Origin: Dryocola boscaweniae
GTDB taxonomy: Bacteria; Pseudomonadota; Gammaproteobacteria; Enterobacterales; Enterobacteriaceae
Direction of reading: 5' to 3'
DNA length: 64,000 bases
Assembly (NCBI RefSeq): GCF_025215095.1
Contig: NZ_JALHAP010000069.1
Span: 1-64,000 of the forward strand
The translations under genes and the position numbers were made by a program. Below are positions 33,877-46,186 of the stretch, in pieces. Below the pieces are notes generated by a model. The model did no database searches. It saw only the letters and a program-made list of their open reading frames with translations, and was not told the DNA's origin. Numbering within the stretch: the first letter of the stretch is position 1; each line of letters opens with the position of its first letter.

Positions 33877-34177
33877 ACCCGAAGCCATACGAATGCTATT
33901 TACACTGGCCGAGGAGTTAGCCGTAGAGCCGGAAAAACAGAAAAAATCGAAGCTAACTCCAGAGGAGCGGCAGCAAAAGAATATTGCTGAAGGACGACCA
34001 GCGAAATCGCATTTTCCCTGGACTGAAGAAGAGAGGCATCGTCTTGAGGAGAGCTATAACCAGAATGCTGCTATCGAAGCGCCAGGAACGCAGTTTGAAC
34101 GTTCTCCACGCGCAGTAGCCATTCAGTTGGAAAAGATGGGATTGATAACGGCAGAAGAACTTATGGCGTATACGTAA
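33830..34177 (+). CDS. Hypothetical protein with SANT/Myb-like C-terminal HTH, probably frameshifted
   Basis: A 115-residue frame between yicG and yicC, where K-12 has dinD. The C-terminal half (about residues 58-110) reads like a Myb/SANT-type helical domain: HFPWTEEERHRLEESY, then SPRAVAIQLEKMGLI. A KQKKSKLTPEERQQ stretch is charged. The conserved opening of the family lies in another frame starting at 33796, so the gene may be broken, or translated from the internal ATG at 33830, which lacks a Shine-Dalgarno. The upstream 170 bases are AT-rich. Function unknown. Confidence 0.6.
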   Translation: MESILKLLPSGSVANKPEAIRMLFTLAEELAVEPEKQKKSKLTPEERQQKNIAEGRPAKSHFPWTEEERHRLEESYNQNAAIEAPGTQFERSPRAVAIQLEKMGLITAEELMAYT

Positions 34178-34183
34178 AAAATG

Positions 34184-34210
34184 AAGAAGCCCGATGAAAC
34201 GGGCTTCTTT
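34184..34210. terminator. Bidirectional terminator upstream of the yicC stop
   Basis: AAGAAGCCCG / CGGGCTTCTT with an ATGAAA loop is flanked by A and T runs. It serves the 33.8 kb gene and yicC, whose stop is five bases away. Confidence 0.88.
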
Positions 34211-34214
34211 GGCG

Positions 34215-35078
34215 TTACTCAATATTCTGAATCTGCTCGCGCATTTGCTCAATCAGCACCTTGAGTTCAATGGCGGAGTTCGTGACATCAGCATTAATGG
34301 ATTTAGATGCCAGCGTGTTCGACTCGCGGTTGAACTCCTGCATCATAAAGTCGAGGCGGCGGCCAACGGCTTCTTTTTTCTTCAGGATGTTATAGGTTTC
34401 TTTGACGTGCGCTTCCAGACGATCCAGCTCTTCAGCAACGTCAATACGCTGCACCATAAGAACCAGCTCCTGCTCAAGCCGGGTGTTCTCAAGCTGAACC
34501 TGGGCTTCTTCGAGCTTACTTACAAGGCGCTCGCGCTGCCATTTAACAACTTCTGGCATCTGCGCGCGTACTTTAACGATTTCTGCGCTGACGCCTTCAA
34601 GACGTTGTTCAATTAAGGCCTTCAGAGCCAGGCCTTCAGTTTCACGGGCGATAATGAAGTCATCCAGGGCGCCGTCCAGAGCGGCAAGGATTTCAGCGGC
34701 GATAGCATCCAGATCCTGCTCCTGAGCGGACATCACGCCCGGCCAGCGTAAAATATCAACCGGATTGATTTCACCTTCATCGCTTTGCATTTTTACCCAG
34801 TTCGCGGCTTCAACGAGCTGTTTAGCCAGTTTTTCGTTAAGCAGAAGAGAGCTTTGCGCACGAGTATCAGGTTCGAAGCGAAGATTACATTCGATTTTTC
34901 CGCGGGTTAAGCGGGTGCGAATGTGTTCGCGTGCCACAGGTTCGAGGCTACGGAACTGCTCCGGCATGCGAATATAAGTTTCGAGATAACGTTGGTTTAC
35001 CGAACGTAACTCCCAGGAGGCGCTGCCCCATTCGCCTTTTACTTCACGGCGGGCATAGGCGGTCATACTGCGGATCAT
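34215..35078 (-). CDS. yicC: YicC endoribonuclease
   Basis: A 287-residue protein of the YicC/YloC family, recently shown to be an endoribonuclease acting on the sRNA RyhB in E. coli. It matches E. coli in length and across the whole sequence, with the conserved RSMTAYAR start and the C-terminal RRLDFMMQEFNRESNTLASK block. It is highly charged, with a long coiled-coil-like middle. It is divergent from rph. Confidence 0.95.
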   Translation of the reverse strand: MIRSMTAYARREVKGEWGSASWELRSVNQRYLETYIRMPEQFRSLEPVAREHIRTRLTRGKIECNLRFEPDTRAQSSLLLNEKLAKQLVEAANWVKMQSDEGEINPVDILRWPGVMSAQEQDLDAIAAEILAALDGALDDFIIARETEGLALKALIEQRLEGVSAEIVKVRAQMPEVVKWQRERLVSKLEEAQVQLENTRLEQELVLMVQRIDVAEELDRLEAHVKETYNILKKKEAVGRRLDFMMQEFNRESNTLASKSINADVTNSAIELKVLIEQMREQIQNIE

Positions 35079-35161
35079 AAATCGTTACCGTATAGAGCAA
35101 TGGATGGGGGGATTATAGCCATGCCTGGCCGGGCAGGATAGGAATAAGCGCTCGAAGTCCG

Positions 35162-35167
35162 TATAAT
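35162..35167 (+). promoter_or_regulatory. Probable -10 element of the rph-pyrE promoter
   Basis: TATAAT, a perfect -10 hexamer, lies 34 bases before the rph ATG. A matching -35 is not clear at 17 bp (TAGGAA). Confidence 0.5.
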
Positions 35168-35201
35168 GCGCGCCACATTCGTTTTAGCCGGAGATAAACC
35201 C

Positions 35202-35918
35202 ATGCGTCCATCAGGTCGTAGCGCCGAACAAGTGCGCCCAGTCACCCTGACCCGTAATTACACCAAACACGCTGAAGGTTCCGTGCTGGTCGAATTTGGC
35301 GATACCAAAGTCTTGTGCACCGCCACCGTTGAAGAAGGCGTACCGCGTTTTCTGAAAGGACAGGGACAAGGTTGGATCACCGCCGAATATGGCATGTTGC
35401 CGCGTTCCACCCACAGCCGTAACGCTCGCGAAGCGGCGAAAGGCAAACAGGGCGGCCGCACCCTGGAAATCCAGCGTCTGATTGCCCGCTCTTTGCGTGC
35501 AGCCGTGGATTTGAAAACCCTCGGCGAATATACCATTACCCTGGATTGCGATGTGCTGCAGGCTGACGGCGGTACCCGTACCGCATCTATCACCGGAGCC
35601 TGCGTTGCGCTGGCTGACGCGCTGAACAAACTGGTTGCCATCGGCAAGCTGAAAACCAACCCGATGAAAGGGATGGTCGCTGCGGTTTCCGTTGGCATTG
35701 TTAATGGCGAAGCCGTGTGCGATCTGGAATATATTGAAGATTCCGCCGCTGAAACCGATATGAACGTTGTGATGATGGAAGATGGCCGTATGATTGAGAT
35801 TCAGGGCACCGCCGAAGGCGAGCCGTTCTCACATGAAGAGCTGCTGACGCTGCTGGCGCTGGCGCGAGGGGGAATTGAATCCATCGTCACGTCGCAGAAG
35901 GCGGCGTTAGAAAATTGA
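35202..35918 (+). CDS. rph: Ribonuclease PH
   Basis: A phosphorolytic 3'-5' exoribonuclease that trims tRNA 3' ends. It has 238 residues, the full length; the frameshift that truncates rph in K-12 lab strains is absent. The frame is open 12 codons upstream, but [14 protein letters not shown] at 35202 matches the family start. Its 3' end lies close before the pyrE attenuator, so translation to the normal stop should couple pyrE expression to UTP supply. Confidence 0.97.
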   Translation: MRPSGRSAEQVRPVTLTRNYTKHAEGSVLVEFGDTKVLCTATVEEGVPRFLKGQGQGWITAEYGMLPRSTHSRNAREAAKGKQGGRTLEIQRLIARSLRAAVDLKTLGEYTITLDCDVLQADGGTRTASITGACVALADALNKLVAIGKLKTNPMKGMVAAVSVGIVNGEAVCDLEYIEDSAAETDMNVVMMEDGRMIEIQGTAEGEPFSHEELLTLLALARGGIESIVTSQKAALEN

Positions 35919-35922
35919 TTTT

Positions 35923-35949
35923 AAGGCGACTGAAGCAGTCGCCTTTTTT
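35923..35949 (+). terminator. pyrE attenuator
   Basis: AAGGCGACTG / CAGTCGCCTT with an AAG loop and a T run lies 5 bases after the rph stop and 31 before pyrE. In E. coli slow transcription at low UTP lets ribosomes on rph follow the polymerase closely and stop this hairpin from forming, raising pyrE expression. The arrangement here is the same. Confidence 0.92.
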
Positions 35950-35979
35950 ATGCCTAAAGAAACCCAAAGGAGCGAATCC

Positions 35980-36621
35980 ATGAAACCGTATCAGCGCCAG
36001 TTTATTGAATTTGCGCTTAACAAGCAGGTACTGAAGTTTGGCGAATTTACGCTGAAATCCGGGCGTACCAGCCCCTATTTCTTCAACGCCGGACTGTTTA
36101 ATACCGGGCGCGATCTGGCACTGCTGGGCCGTTTTTACGCCGCTGCGCTAATGGATTCCGGTATTGATTTTGACCTGCTGTTTGGGCCTGCCTACAAAGG
36201 TATTCCTATCGCGACAACCACCGCGGTTGCGCTGGCAGAACATCATGAACGTGATGTGCCTTATTGCTTCAACCGTAAAGAAGCCAAAGATCATGGTGAA
36301 GGCGGCAACCTGGTGGGAAGCGCGCTGCAGGGTCGTGTGATGCTGGTGGACGACGTTATTACCGCAGGTACGGCGATTCGCGAATCCATGGAAATCATCG
36401 CTGCAAATGAAGCAACGCTTGCGGGCGTGCTGATTTCTCTGGATCGTCAGGAGCGTGGACGTGGTGAAATCTCTGCAATTCAGGAAGTTGAGCGTGATTA
36501 TCACTGCAAAGTGATTTCTATCATTACCCTGAAAGATTTAATTGAGTATCTGGAAGAGCAACCGGAAATGGCAGAAAGCCTGGCTGCGGTGCAGGAATAT
36601 CGTACTCAGTACGGCGTGTAA
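35980..36621 (+). CDS. pyrE: Orotate phosphoribosyltransferase
   Basis: Joins orotate and PRPP to form OMP in pyrimidine synthesis. The PRPP-binding loop is [13 protein letters not shown] near residues 119-131. I choose the ATG at 35980 (AAAGGAG upstream), giving 213 residues, the E. coli length; the open frame extends ten codons further into the attenuator. It is cotranscribed with rph and converges on slmA. Confidence 0.97.
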   Translation: MKPYQRQFIEFALNKQVLKFGEFTLKSGRTSPYFFNAGLFNTGRDLALLGRFYAAALMDSGIDFDLLFGPAYKGIPIATTTAVALAEHHERDVPYCFNRKEAKDHGEGGNLVGSALQGRVMLVDDVITAGTAIRESMEIIAANEATLAGVLISLDRQERGRGEISAIQEVERDYHCKVISIITLKDLIEYLEEQPEMAESLAAVQEYRTQYGV

Positions 36622-36625
36622 GAAA

Positions 36626-36645
36626 AAGGGCCTTTAAGGCCCTTT
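36626..36645. terminator. Bidirectional terminator between pyrE and slmA
   Basis: AAAGGGCCTT / AAGGCCCTTT forms a near-perfect palindrome with A and T flanks, four bases before the slmA stop. Confidence 0.8.
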
Positions 36646-36649
36646 CCAT

Positions 36650-37246
36650 TTAACGAAGCTGTGCGGCCACTAACGGCCAGCGGATATCAAAGTCATCCGT
36701 CGGCAAATAGCGGAACTCGCTGCGTACAAAGCGAGAAAGCATGCCTTCGCAAAATGCCAGCAGTTGGCTTGCCAGCAGCGCTTCATCGGTAATATAACCT
36801 TCCCCTTCACGCATTTTTTTCTCGCGCATGACCTGACGTAGCTGTACTTCGATGCGTTCAAATAGCTGGTTGATTCGTCCCTGTAAGCGATCCTGTTCAA
36901 ACATCAGCGCGTGGCCGGTCAGAATACGGGTCAGGCCAGGATTTTTTTCACCGAAACCCAACACCAGCAGGACGATAAGACGCAAGCGAGACAACGTATC
37001 TTTTTCATCCTTCAGGATGAGATTGATGCGGGTGATCAAACTGTCTTCAATGAACTCGATAAGGCTATCGAACATTTTCGTTTTGCTGGGAAAATGACGG
37101 TACAGCGCCGCTTCAGAAACGCCCACCGTGGCTGCAAGTTTAGCGGTAGTGATGCGTTGGCTGCCGTCGCTGGATTCAAGCATCTGGGCCAGAGATTGAA
37201 GTATTTCCTCGCGACGATTCCTTTTCGCAATCTGTTTTTCTGCCAT
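36650..37246 (-). CDS. slmA: Nucleoid occlusion factor SlmA
   Basis: A TetR-family DNA-binding protein that blocks FtsZ ring assembly over the nucleoid. The N-terminal helix-turn-helix is [20 protein letters not shown] (about residues 33-52). It has 198 residues as in E. coli. It lies downstream of dut on the same strand, 122 bases apart. Confidence 0.97.
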   Translation of the reverse strand: MAEKQIAKRNRREEILQSLAQMLESSDGSQRITTAKLAATVGVSEAALYRHFPSKTKMFDSLIEFIEDSLITRINLILKDEKDTLSRLRLIVLLVLGFGEKNPGLTRILTGHALMFEQDRLQGRINQLFERIEVQLRQVMREKKMREGEGYITDEALLASQLLAFCEGMLSRFVRSEFRYLPTDDFDIRWPLVAAQLR

Positions 37247-37368
37247 GTTTTAAAATACCCCTGAAATAAAGCACCTGCCAGGCAAGCAGCCACACAGCGC
37301 CCGCAAGCATGTCGCTTGCGGTCTGTTTTAACGTTATGAACGCGTGTGGTTACGTTTATAAAACGAGT

Positions 37369-37827
37369 TTACTGACGGCCAGAATGGCCAAAACCGCCTT
37401 CGCCACGGTCACTGATATCAAAATCTTCGACCAGGTTGAATTCGGCTTGTACAACGGGCACAAACACCATCTGTGCGATGCGTTCGCCAGGCTCAATGGT
37501 GAAGCTATCTTGCCCGCGATTCCAGACAGATACCATTAGTTGACCCTGATAATCAGAATCTATCAGCCCTACCAGGTTGCCAAGAACCACGCCGTGTTTA
37601 TGGCCAAGCCCGGAGCGTGGCAGGATGACGGCCGCCAGCGACGGATCGCCGATATGAATTGCAAGCCCTGTTGGTACAAGCGTGGTCACGCCCGGGGCCA
37701 GCTCTACGGCATTGTCCAGGCACGCGCGCAGGTCGAGTCCGGCAGAACCAGAAGTAGCATAAGTCGGCAGTGGGAACTGCTGACCTACACGCGAGTCCAG
37801 AATCTTAACGTCGATTTTTTTCATCAT
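37369..37827 (-). CDS. dut: dUTP pyrophosphatase
   Basis: Trimeric dUTPase that makes dUMP and keeps uracil out of DNA. Motifs I (AGLDLRA), II (PRSGLG), III (GLIDSDYQG), IV (GERIAQMVF) and V ([10 protein letters not shown]) are all visible. I choose the first ATG of the ATGATG pair at 37827 (152 residues, E. coli length); the frame extends 12 codons into coaBC. It overlaps the coaBC end by 23 bases, so translation is coupled. Confidence 0.96.
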   Translation of the reverse strand: MMKKIDVKILDSRVGQQFPLPTYATSGSAGLDLRACLDNAVELAPGVTTLVPTGLAIHIGDPSLAAVILPRSGLGHKHGVVLGNLVGLIDSDYQGQLMVSVWNRGQDSFTIEPGERIAQMVFVPVVQAEFNLVEDFDISDRGEGGFGHSGRQ

Positions 37828-39019
37828 AACGGGTAACGATCTCGTCCAATAAAAGATGGCCAAGGAGTGACTTATCGCTTAACGGTAAGACTTTATCTCC
37901 CTCCTGCCAGAAAAGGTGTAACGCATTGCTGTCGCTATTAAAACCCTGACCTGCCAGTGAAACATCGTTGGCACAAATCAGGTCGAGATTTTTTCGGATA
38001 CGCTTTTGCCGGGCGTATTCTTCCACATTAGTTGTTTCGGCGGCAAACCCAACAACATAAGGGCGGTTATCAGAAAGTGCGGCAACGCCTGCAACGATGT
38101 CCGGGTTTTTAACCATTTTTAGCGTAATTTCATCGCCTTGCTTTTTGATTTTTTCATCCGCGACATTTGCCGCACGGTAATCTGCCACGGCGGCACAGCC
38201 GATAAAAATATGCTGTCCTGATACATTTTGTTGAACAGCCGCTTCCATTTCCAGAGCGGAGGTGACGTCAATACGTTTCACCCACGCAGGGGCGGATAAA
38301 GATACCGGGCCGGAAACCAGCGTCACATTCGCGCCCCGCGCAGCCGCAGCCGCAGCAATCGCGTATCCCATTTTCCCTGAGCTGTCGTTGGTGATGTAGC
38401 GTACCGGGTCGAGACGTTCACGCGTCGGCCCGGCGGTAATCATGACGTTAAGATGTTGCAGATCTTTGACGACGCTAAAATGGCCAACGGCCAGCTCCAC
38501 GATATCTAACGGATCGAGCATGCGGCCTGGACCTACGTCGCCACACGCCTGGCTGCCGCTGTCTGGTCCCCATATCAGTAAGCTGCGGGAAGCCAGGATT
38601 TCAAGATTATGCTGGGTTGCTGCAGCGCGATACATCTGTTGGTTCATGGCTGGAACAACTGCGACGGGAGCGGGGGTCGCAAGGCAAATGGTGCTAACTA
38701 AATCATTCGCCATACCCGCTGCCACACGAGCAATAAGATCGGCCGTAGCGGGAGCGAGGATAACCAGGTCTGCCCATTTTCCTAATTCGATATGACCCAT
38801 TGCGGCTTCCGCTGCGGGATCAAGCAAACTGTCTGATACCGGATATCCGGATACGGCCTGCAGGCTCAATGGCGTAATGAAGGCTTTGGCCGCCTCAGTC
38901 ATTGCCACACGTACATCTGCTCCGCGATCGCGCAGACGACGCACCAGTTCTGGCGTTTTATAAGCAGCGATGCCGCCGCTAACACACAGAACAATTTTTT
39001 TGCCGGAAAGCCCCATCAT
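37805..39019 (-). CDS. coaBC: Bifunctional phosphopantothenoylcysteine decarboxylase/synthase CoaBC (Dfp)
   Basis: Catalyses two steps of coenzyme A synthesis. The N-terminal flavin domain (CoaC, about 1-190) has [13 protein letters not shown] [16 protein letters not shown] and the cysteine-bearing [10 protein letters not shown]. The C-terminal CoaB domain has [16 protein letters not shown] and AAVADYR. I choose the ATG at 39019, preceded by GGGAAA, giving 404 residues against 406. Curiously, the second codon is also ATG. It is divergent from radC. Confidence 0.95.
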   Translation of the reverse strand: MMGLSGKKIVLCVSGGIAAYKTPELVRRLRDRGADVRVAMTEAAKAFITPLSLQAVSGYPVSDSLLDPAAEAAMGHIELGKWADLVILAPATADLIARVAAGMANDLVSTICLATPAPVAVVPAMNQQMYRAAATQHNLEILASRSLLIWGPDSGSQACGDVGPGRMLDPLDIVELAVGHFSVVKDLQHLNVMITAGPTRERLDPVRYITNDSSGKMGYAIAAAAAARGANVTLVSGPVSLSAPAWVKRIDVTSALEMEAAVQQNVSGQHIFIGCAAVADYRAANVADEKIKKQGDEITLKMVKNPDIVAGVAALSDNRPYVVGFAAETTNVEEYARQKRIRKNLDLICANDVSLAGQGFNSDSNALHLFWQEGDKVLPLSDKSLLGHLLLDEIVTRYDEKNRR

Positions 39020-39193
39020 GATTTTTCCCACTGGAAGTCTTAATCGTGGGCCTATTTTATCACACTCCTTCGTTCACGACTTTTTGCAGTTTGCGAGACA
39101 TCCCGCACGTTGACGTTCTCCGCATCGCGAGTAATCAGGGAGTCATGCACAATGGCTGCGCAAACGGATGTGAAGATTCTGATGGAGATAAAA

Positions 39194-39859
39194 ATGGACT
39201 GGGATAAAAGTGGATTACCGCGTGAGAAGCTCCTGAAATTTGGCGTCAGCTCATTAACCGATGTGGAATTACTGGCGCTCTTTTTACGCACGGGGTTGAG
39301 GGACGTGAACGTACTGGTACTGGCGAGCGGCCTGTTGGAGAAGTTCGGTTCTCTGAGCAGATTGCTTTCGGCTGATTATTCACAATTTAAGGACATTAAA
39401 GGGATTGGTGAGGCCAAATACACTCAACTGAATGCTATTGCGGAGCTGGCAAGGCGCTATTATGCCTCGCGAGGAGTAGAAGAAATCACGTTGAAGAGTC
39501 CTGATACGGTTCGGGAATTTATTCAAAGCCAACTGACCACGGCAGAGCGCGAGATCTTTATGGTGATATTTCTCGATAACCAGCATCGAATTATTAAGCA
39601 CGCGGCGATGTTTTCTGGAACTCTGAACCATGTAGAGGTGCATCCACGAGAAATTGTGCGCGAAGCGATGAAATCTAATGCAGCGGCGGTCATTCTTGCG
39701 CATAATCACCCGTCGGGTAGGGCCGAACCGAGCAAAGCTGACCGTGCCATTACTGAACGTATCGTGAAAGCCTGCCTTTTTATGGAAATTCGCGTGCTTG
39801 ACCATTTGGTTATTGGTCGCGGAGAGTACGTTTCTTTTGCTGAACGTGGGTGGATTTAA
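39194..39859 (+). CDS. radC: RadC/JAB1-MPN family protein
   Basis: A HhH plus JAMM-domain protein; despite its name a DNA-repair role is not established in E. coli. The HhH part has [13 protein letters not shown], and the metal-binding JAMM motif is EVHPREI followed by AHNHPSG and an Asp. The frame opens at 39110, but the ATG at 39194 has GGAG eight bases upstream and gives 221 residues against 222. Most likely transcribed alone from the gap shared with coaBC. Confidence 0.9.
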   Translation: MDWDKSGLPREKLLKFGVSSLTDVELLALFLRTGLRDVNVLVLASGLLEKFGSLSRLLSADYSQFKDIKGIGEAKYTQLNAIAELARRYYASRGVEEITLKSPDTVREFIQSQLTTAEREIFMVIFLDNQHRIIKHAAMFSGTLNHVEVHPREIVREAMKSNAAAVILAHNHPSGRAEPSKADRAITERIVKACLFMEIRVLDHLVIGRGEYVSFAERGWI

Positions 39860-39901
39860 GCCGATTTGCGCGATCCTTGGGGATCTTTGTCTGTTCGGGA
39901 C

Positions 39902-39930
39902 TTGAGCACATGCGTCAGGCAGCGTATACT
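39902..39930 (+). promoter_or_regulatory. rpmB-rpmG promoter
   Basis: TTGAGC at 39902-39907 and TATACT at 39925-39930 are 17 bases apart, a good sigma-70 promoter. Transcription should start near 39937, leaving a leader of about 138 bases before rpmB. Confidence 0.78.
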
Positions 39931-39960
39931 ACGCCACCTTTGAGAATCTCGGGTTTGGCA

Positions 39961-40031
39961 TTATGCGCCTGGCACTGTGGTTCACATTGAACCGCCAGGG
40001 ACCAGGCTTGCAGCCTGACGAGGCGCCATAA
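39961..40031 (+). promoter_or_regulatory. Structured 5' leader of rpmB-rpmG
   Basis: The leader can fold into a three-way junction. P1 pairs TTATGCGCCT (39961-39970) with AGGCGCCATAA (40021-40031) with one bulge. P2 has GGTTCA-CAT-TGAACC (39979-39993), extended by TGGC/GCCA across an internal loop. P3 is AGGCT-TGC-AGCCT (40004-40016). It sits where ribosomal-protein operons often carry autoregulatory leaders. Binding of L28 or L33 is a guess. Confidence 0.55.
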
Positions 40032-40053
40032 CCCTATACGAAGCTCGAGCTAA

Positions 40054-40311
<258 letters not shown>

Positions 40312-40321
40312 GAGGAACTAA

Positions 40322-40492
<171 letters not shown>

Positions 40493-40511
40493 TTTTAGTG
40501 ACTTTGATGAA

Positions 40512-40537
40512 AAACCTCGCTTCGGCGGGGTTTTTTT
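40512..40537 (+). terminator. rpmG terminator
   Basis: ACCTCGC-TTCG-GCGGGGT, with one non-canonical pair, is followed by seven T. It precedes mutM by about 28 bases. Confidence 0.9.
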
Positions 40538-40564
40538 GTTTTGGGCTTTAAAGCCGGAGGAGAA

Positions 40565-42628
<2,064 letters not shown>

Positions 42629-42629
<1 letters not shown>

Positions 42630-43903
42630 TAATGACTCCGCTGCGGCAGATAGGGTTGCAGTAACTGTAGTAAACGCTGCAAAGCGCCCTGGTTTTGATG
42701 CAACACTTCTACAGCATGGCGGCCATAGTACAAACGATAGTCTTCATCGGTCAGGAGCGTGGTGATTTCATTGACCAGAGACTCTGCATCAGTGACGGTG
42801 ATCATTCCGTCAGCCTGCTGTAGTTTTGCGCAGATATCTTTGAAGTTGAAAATATGCGGACCCATCAGAACCGGTATGGCGTGGGCCGCAGGCTCCAGCG
42901 GGTTATGGCCGCCTCGCTCCACCAGGCTTCCGCCAACGAACGCCAGGTCGGCAATCCCGTATAACAGCATAAGCTCTCCCATCGAGTCGCCAATCACCAC
43001 CTGGGTGCTGCCTGACGGGATTTCACCGCTGCTGCGTAGCGTGTAGCTGAAGCCGCCTTTTTGCACCAGCTCTTTAGCGTCTTTAAAGCGTTCCGGATGG
43101 CGTGGTACCAGTATCAGTAACAGGTCAGGGAATTTCGCCAGCAGTTGGCGGTGTGCATCCAGAATAATGCTTTCTTCGCCATCGTGAGTGCTGGTGGCAA
43201 TCCAGACTTTACGGCGCGGAGCCCACTGACGACGCAGCGTAATGGCGCGGGCGGCAAGCTCGGGCGTGACAGAAATATCAAATTTCAGACTGCCGGTAAC
43301 CGTGAGCTGGGAGCGTTTCAGACCCAACTCAAGGAAGCGACTTGCATCTTCTTCATTCTGCGCGGCGATAAGCGTGATTCTGCTCATCAGGCGGCGCGTG
43401 AAATTACCGAGCTTCTTGTAGCCTTTCGCGGAGCGTTCGGATAAACGAGCGTTGGCGATGACTAACGGAATTTTACGGTTATGCAGCGCGGTAATCATGT
43501 TCGGCCACAGCTCTGTTTCCATAACGATGACCAGTTTCGGACGTACAGTATCCAGAAAACGGTTCATGGCGCAGGGCAGATCGTAAGGCAAATAAACATG
43601 GTGGACGTTTTTGCCAAACGCCGACTGCACTCGTTCAGAGCCGGTTGGCGTCATCGTCGTGACGGTAATAGGTATTGTTGGATATCGATGGCGAAGAGCA
43701 CGAACCAGCGGAATTGCTGCGAGGGTTTCCCCTACGGAGACGGAATGCAGCATGATACCGTCCGGCGCCACTTTCCCTCGACAAAAGCCATAGCGTTCTG
43801 CCCAGCGTTTACGATACGCAGGAGCTTTACGGCTACGGAGCAGAAGTCGCAGCCACACGAAGGGCTGAATGAGATAGAGCAGAGCGGTATACAACGATTC
43901 CAA
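42629..43903 (-). CDS. waaA: Kdo transferase WaaA (KdtA)
   Basis: An essential inner-membrane-associated GT30 enzyme that adds two Kdo residues to lipid IVA. The SVGETLAA motif and the [19 protein letters not shown] block mark the family. A short N-terminal anchor is followed by [15 protein letters not shown]. Homology begins at [11 protein letters not shown], so I choose the TTG at 43903 (CGGAA upstream, 424 residues, E. coli 425). An ATG at 43924 would add seven residues and is the alternative. Confidence 0.93.
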
Positions 43904-44032
43904 GCGAATTTTCCGTATTTTCATTATCGGCGGGCAAATTCTAAGCATTCACAGGGCGTAAAGCTATTGTTTTGGTGATATTCGACGGCTTTACCGATTG
44001 TTCGGGCAACCTGAAGGCGAAACATTCTAATT

Positions 44033-44055
44033 GCGGGCCGTCAGACGCAGCCCGC
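44033..44055 (-). repeat. Inverted repeat after the wabH-side operon
   Basis: GCGGGC / GCCCGC with an 11-base loop lies just beyond the stop of the GT2 gene at 44067. The minus strand shows only a weak T-rich tail, so termination is possible but uncertain. It separates the glycosyltransferase genes from the waaA promoter region. Confidence 0.5.
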
Positions 44056-44066
44056 GAAGAGCAAAT

Positions 44067-45062
44067 TTATCCAGGCACCCGCGTGGCTTTTTTCAGTTTC
44101 AGGTAGCGGCGGCCTAAGCGCCAGCGCAGACGGAAACCTCGGGCATTCTTCCAGATAAGACGCCAGATCCCGCGGTCGAAAAACTCCTTAACGATCATTT
44201 TTTTCTTCTGCGGGTCTTTCATATTATTGAAGGTATGCAGGATCCCGAGCCCTTCTTTGGCGATTTGCCAGTTGCAGGCAGGAATGTTTTTTACCTGTTC
44301 CGGATAACGCTGGTTAATGGCCTCGAGCATTTCAAGAATTTTGATGTAATGGCGCGCCGAGCGAATCAGCGTGTCATCGGTATCCGGTTTATGGGAAACC
44401 GATGCGGAATGAATGTAGTAATCGTAAAATCTTTCATTCGTGTACTGAACGCGCTGCGCGGCGAGTAATACTTCGGTGGTCCACGGAATATCCTGATGAC
44501 GTAAGCCTGGTTCGAATTTAAAACCGTGTTCGCGGATAAAATCATGTCGGTAGAGATTTAGCCAGGTAACGTGCAGAAACTTACGTGAATCCAGCGCCTT
44601 CTTCAGCCAGGCGGGACCGCTCATTACGCCAGTTGACTGAAGTTTGTCTTCAGGAAAGATGGGACGCGAAGGTTTTCTGTTGTTTTCGTAAACGTAGTTG
44701 CCATTGCAGGTAACCACATCCAGATTGCTGGCTAGCGCCAGGTCGAGCAGGCGGCGGTACATGCCAGGTTTGAAATCGTCATCAATGTCAGGAAAAGAGA
44801 GATACTGGCCGGTGGCCACGGCAAGGCCGGTATTACGGGCGACAGATACGCCCTGATTTTCCTGCTCGATAACCAACATGCCCGGAAACCTGTCGCGCCA
44901 GGCGTCGATAATCGCCATGGAGCCATCGGTTGAACCATCGTTCACCATGATGACTTCCATTCCTTCGATGGCCTGGGCTTCAAGGCAGGCAAAAAACTTC
45001 GCCAGGAAAAGTTCGCCGTTATAAACAGCAACGACAACGCTAAGTAAAGGAGTCTGGGGCAT
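44067..45062 (-). CDS. GT2 glycosyltransferase in the LPS core cluster
   Basis: A 331-residue protein with a GT-A domain in its first 230 residues: SVVVAVYN, VNDGSTDGS, the acceptor-side QENQGVSVARNTG, and the metal-binding FPDIDDD. The C-terminal part is basic, ending RRYLKLKKATRVPG. It lies between wabH and waaA, where Klebsiella has a further core gene whose role varies by core type. The ATG at 45062 has AGGT eight bases upstream and lies 20 bases from wabH. Sugar and acceptor are not known. Confidence 0.88.
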   Translation of the reverse strand: MPQTPLLSVVVAVYNGELFLAKFFACLEAQAIEGMEVIMVNDGSTDGSMAIIDAWRDRFPGMLVIEQENQGVSVARNTGLAVATGQYLSFPDIDDDFKPGMYRRLLDLALASNLDVVTCNGNYVYENNRKPSRPIFPEDKLQSTGVMSGPAWLKKALDSRKFLHVTWLNLYRHDFIREHGFKFEPGLRHQDIPWTTEVLLAAQRVQYTNERFYDYYIHSASVSHKPDTDDTLIRSARHYIKILEMLEAINQRYPEQVKNIPACNWQIAKEGLGILHTFNNMKDPQKKKMIVKEFFDRGIWRLIWKNARGFRLRWRLGRRYLKLKKATRVPG

Positions 45063-45082
45063 AAAGTTACCTGAAAATACCG

Positions 45083-46183
45083 TTATTTTTTTTCTGTCGC
45101 CAAAGACAAGTACTGCTGGCAAATAGCGCCGATACTGTAGGACTCAATGGTGCTGGCATCAATCACCGGGGGATGGTTATAAATATCCACCATCGTATCT
45201 GCCAGTTGCTGATCGCTCATCCCGGAGAGGCCGCGTGCCAGCGGGCCGGTGAGAATTTCTTCCGGGCCGCCCGGGCAGTGCGTGCTGACTGCGGGCGTCT
45301 GGCAAATCAGCGCTTCCACCAGCACGTTGCCAAAACCTTCACAGTCGGAACTCAGGAGCAACAGGCGTGCGTTAGCTATCCAGGGATACGGATTCGGCAC
45401 GAAGGATTTAAGGATGACGCGGTCGGCAACGCCTGCGGCAGTGGCCATCGTTTTTAACTGTTCAATGCGTTCATCGCTGCCGTTGCCCATCAGGATTAAT
45501 GGCGCCTGAATGCCGCTTAATGCATACGCTTTGATGAGTCGGTCATGGCGCTTGTGTTCATGGAAGCGACCAACGTGGATGAGATAGTCCTGGCCCGCCA
45601 TTTCACAGGGCTCTTTAGCGCGCTGGTGGATGCCATCAATGTCGAAAGGATTATGGATAACCGTGCTTTTTGCGGGGGTGATGTCAAAACGTTCGGTAAT
45701 GTCGCGCAGTACCGCTTTCGATACGGCAACTACGTTGCTGTTCTCATACACGCGTTTTATTTTCTGGCGTTTTAACCAGCGGGAGAAGCCATGGCGATGC
45801 TGAAGATAAGAGAAAGAGAACATACCGTGTACGCAATACCATAACTTTTCGCGTGGAATGGTTTTAGTGTGCGCGACGATGCGGTCAGTTTTGTGCAAAT
45901 GAGAAAAGATGAGATCAAACTGGCCCCCTTTCTGGGCCTGTTCAACGGCCTTATCCAGCAGCGCTGCACGGCGGGATAACTCGGTAAGCTTGCGCCACGG
46001 TTTCTTACAGGTATCCAGAATGATTTGGTAATCGACCCCATCCGGGATTTCATAATCACAGACGCGACGCAAAGAGAAGACCGAGACCTGATGGCCCATA
46101 CCGACAAGTCCCCTGGAAAGGGTTAGCACGGTTTTCTCAGCACCGCCGCCGGGTAATCCATCAATAATCATTAGGATGCGCAT
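45083..46183 (-). CDS. wabH: LPS core N-acetylglucosaminyltransferase WabH
   Basis: A GT4 (GT-B fold) enzyme of 366 residues. In Klebsiella, WabH adds GlcNAc to the outer-core galacturonic acid laid down by WabG. The N-terminal GGGAEKTV loop and the EX7E motif (Glu282 to Glu290 in CEGFGNVLVE) are clear. It starts three bases after wabG stops. Assignment to WabH rests on position and family resemblance. Confidence 0.87.
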   Translation of the reverse strand: MRILMIIDGLPGGGAEKTVLTLSRGLVGMGHQVSVFSLRRVCDYEIPDGVDYQIILDTCKKPWRKLTELSRRAALLDKAVEQAQKGGQFDLIFSHLHKTDRIVAHTKTIPREKLWYCVHGMFSFSYLQHRHGFSRWLKRQKIKRVYENSNVVAVSKAVLRDITERFDITPAKSTVIHNPFDIDGIHQRAKEPCEMAGQDYLIHVGRFHEHKRHDRLIKAYALSGIQAPLILMGNGSDERIEQLKTMATAAGVADRVILKSFVPNPYPWIANARLLLLSSDCEGFGNVLVEALICQTPAVSTHCPGGPEEILTGPLARGLSGMSDQQLADTMVDIYNHPPVIDASTIESYSIGAICQQYLSLATEKK

Positions 46184-46186
46184 CGT

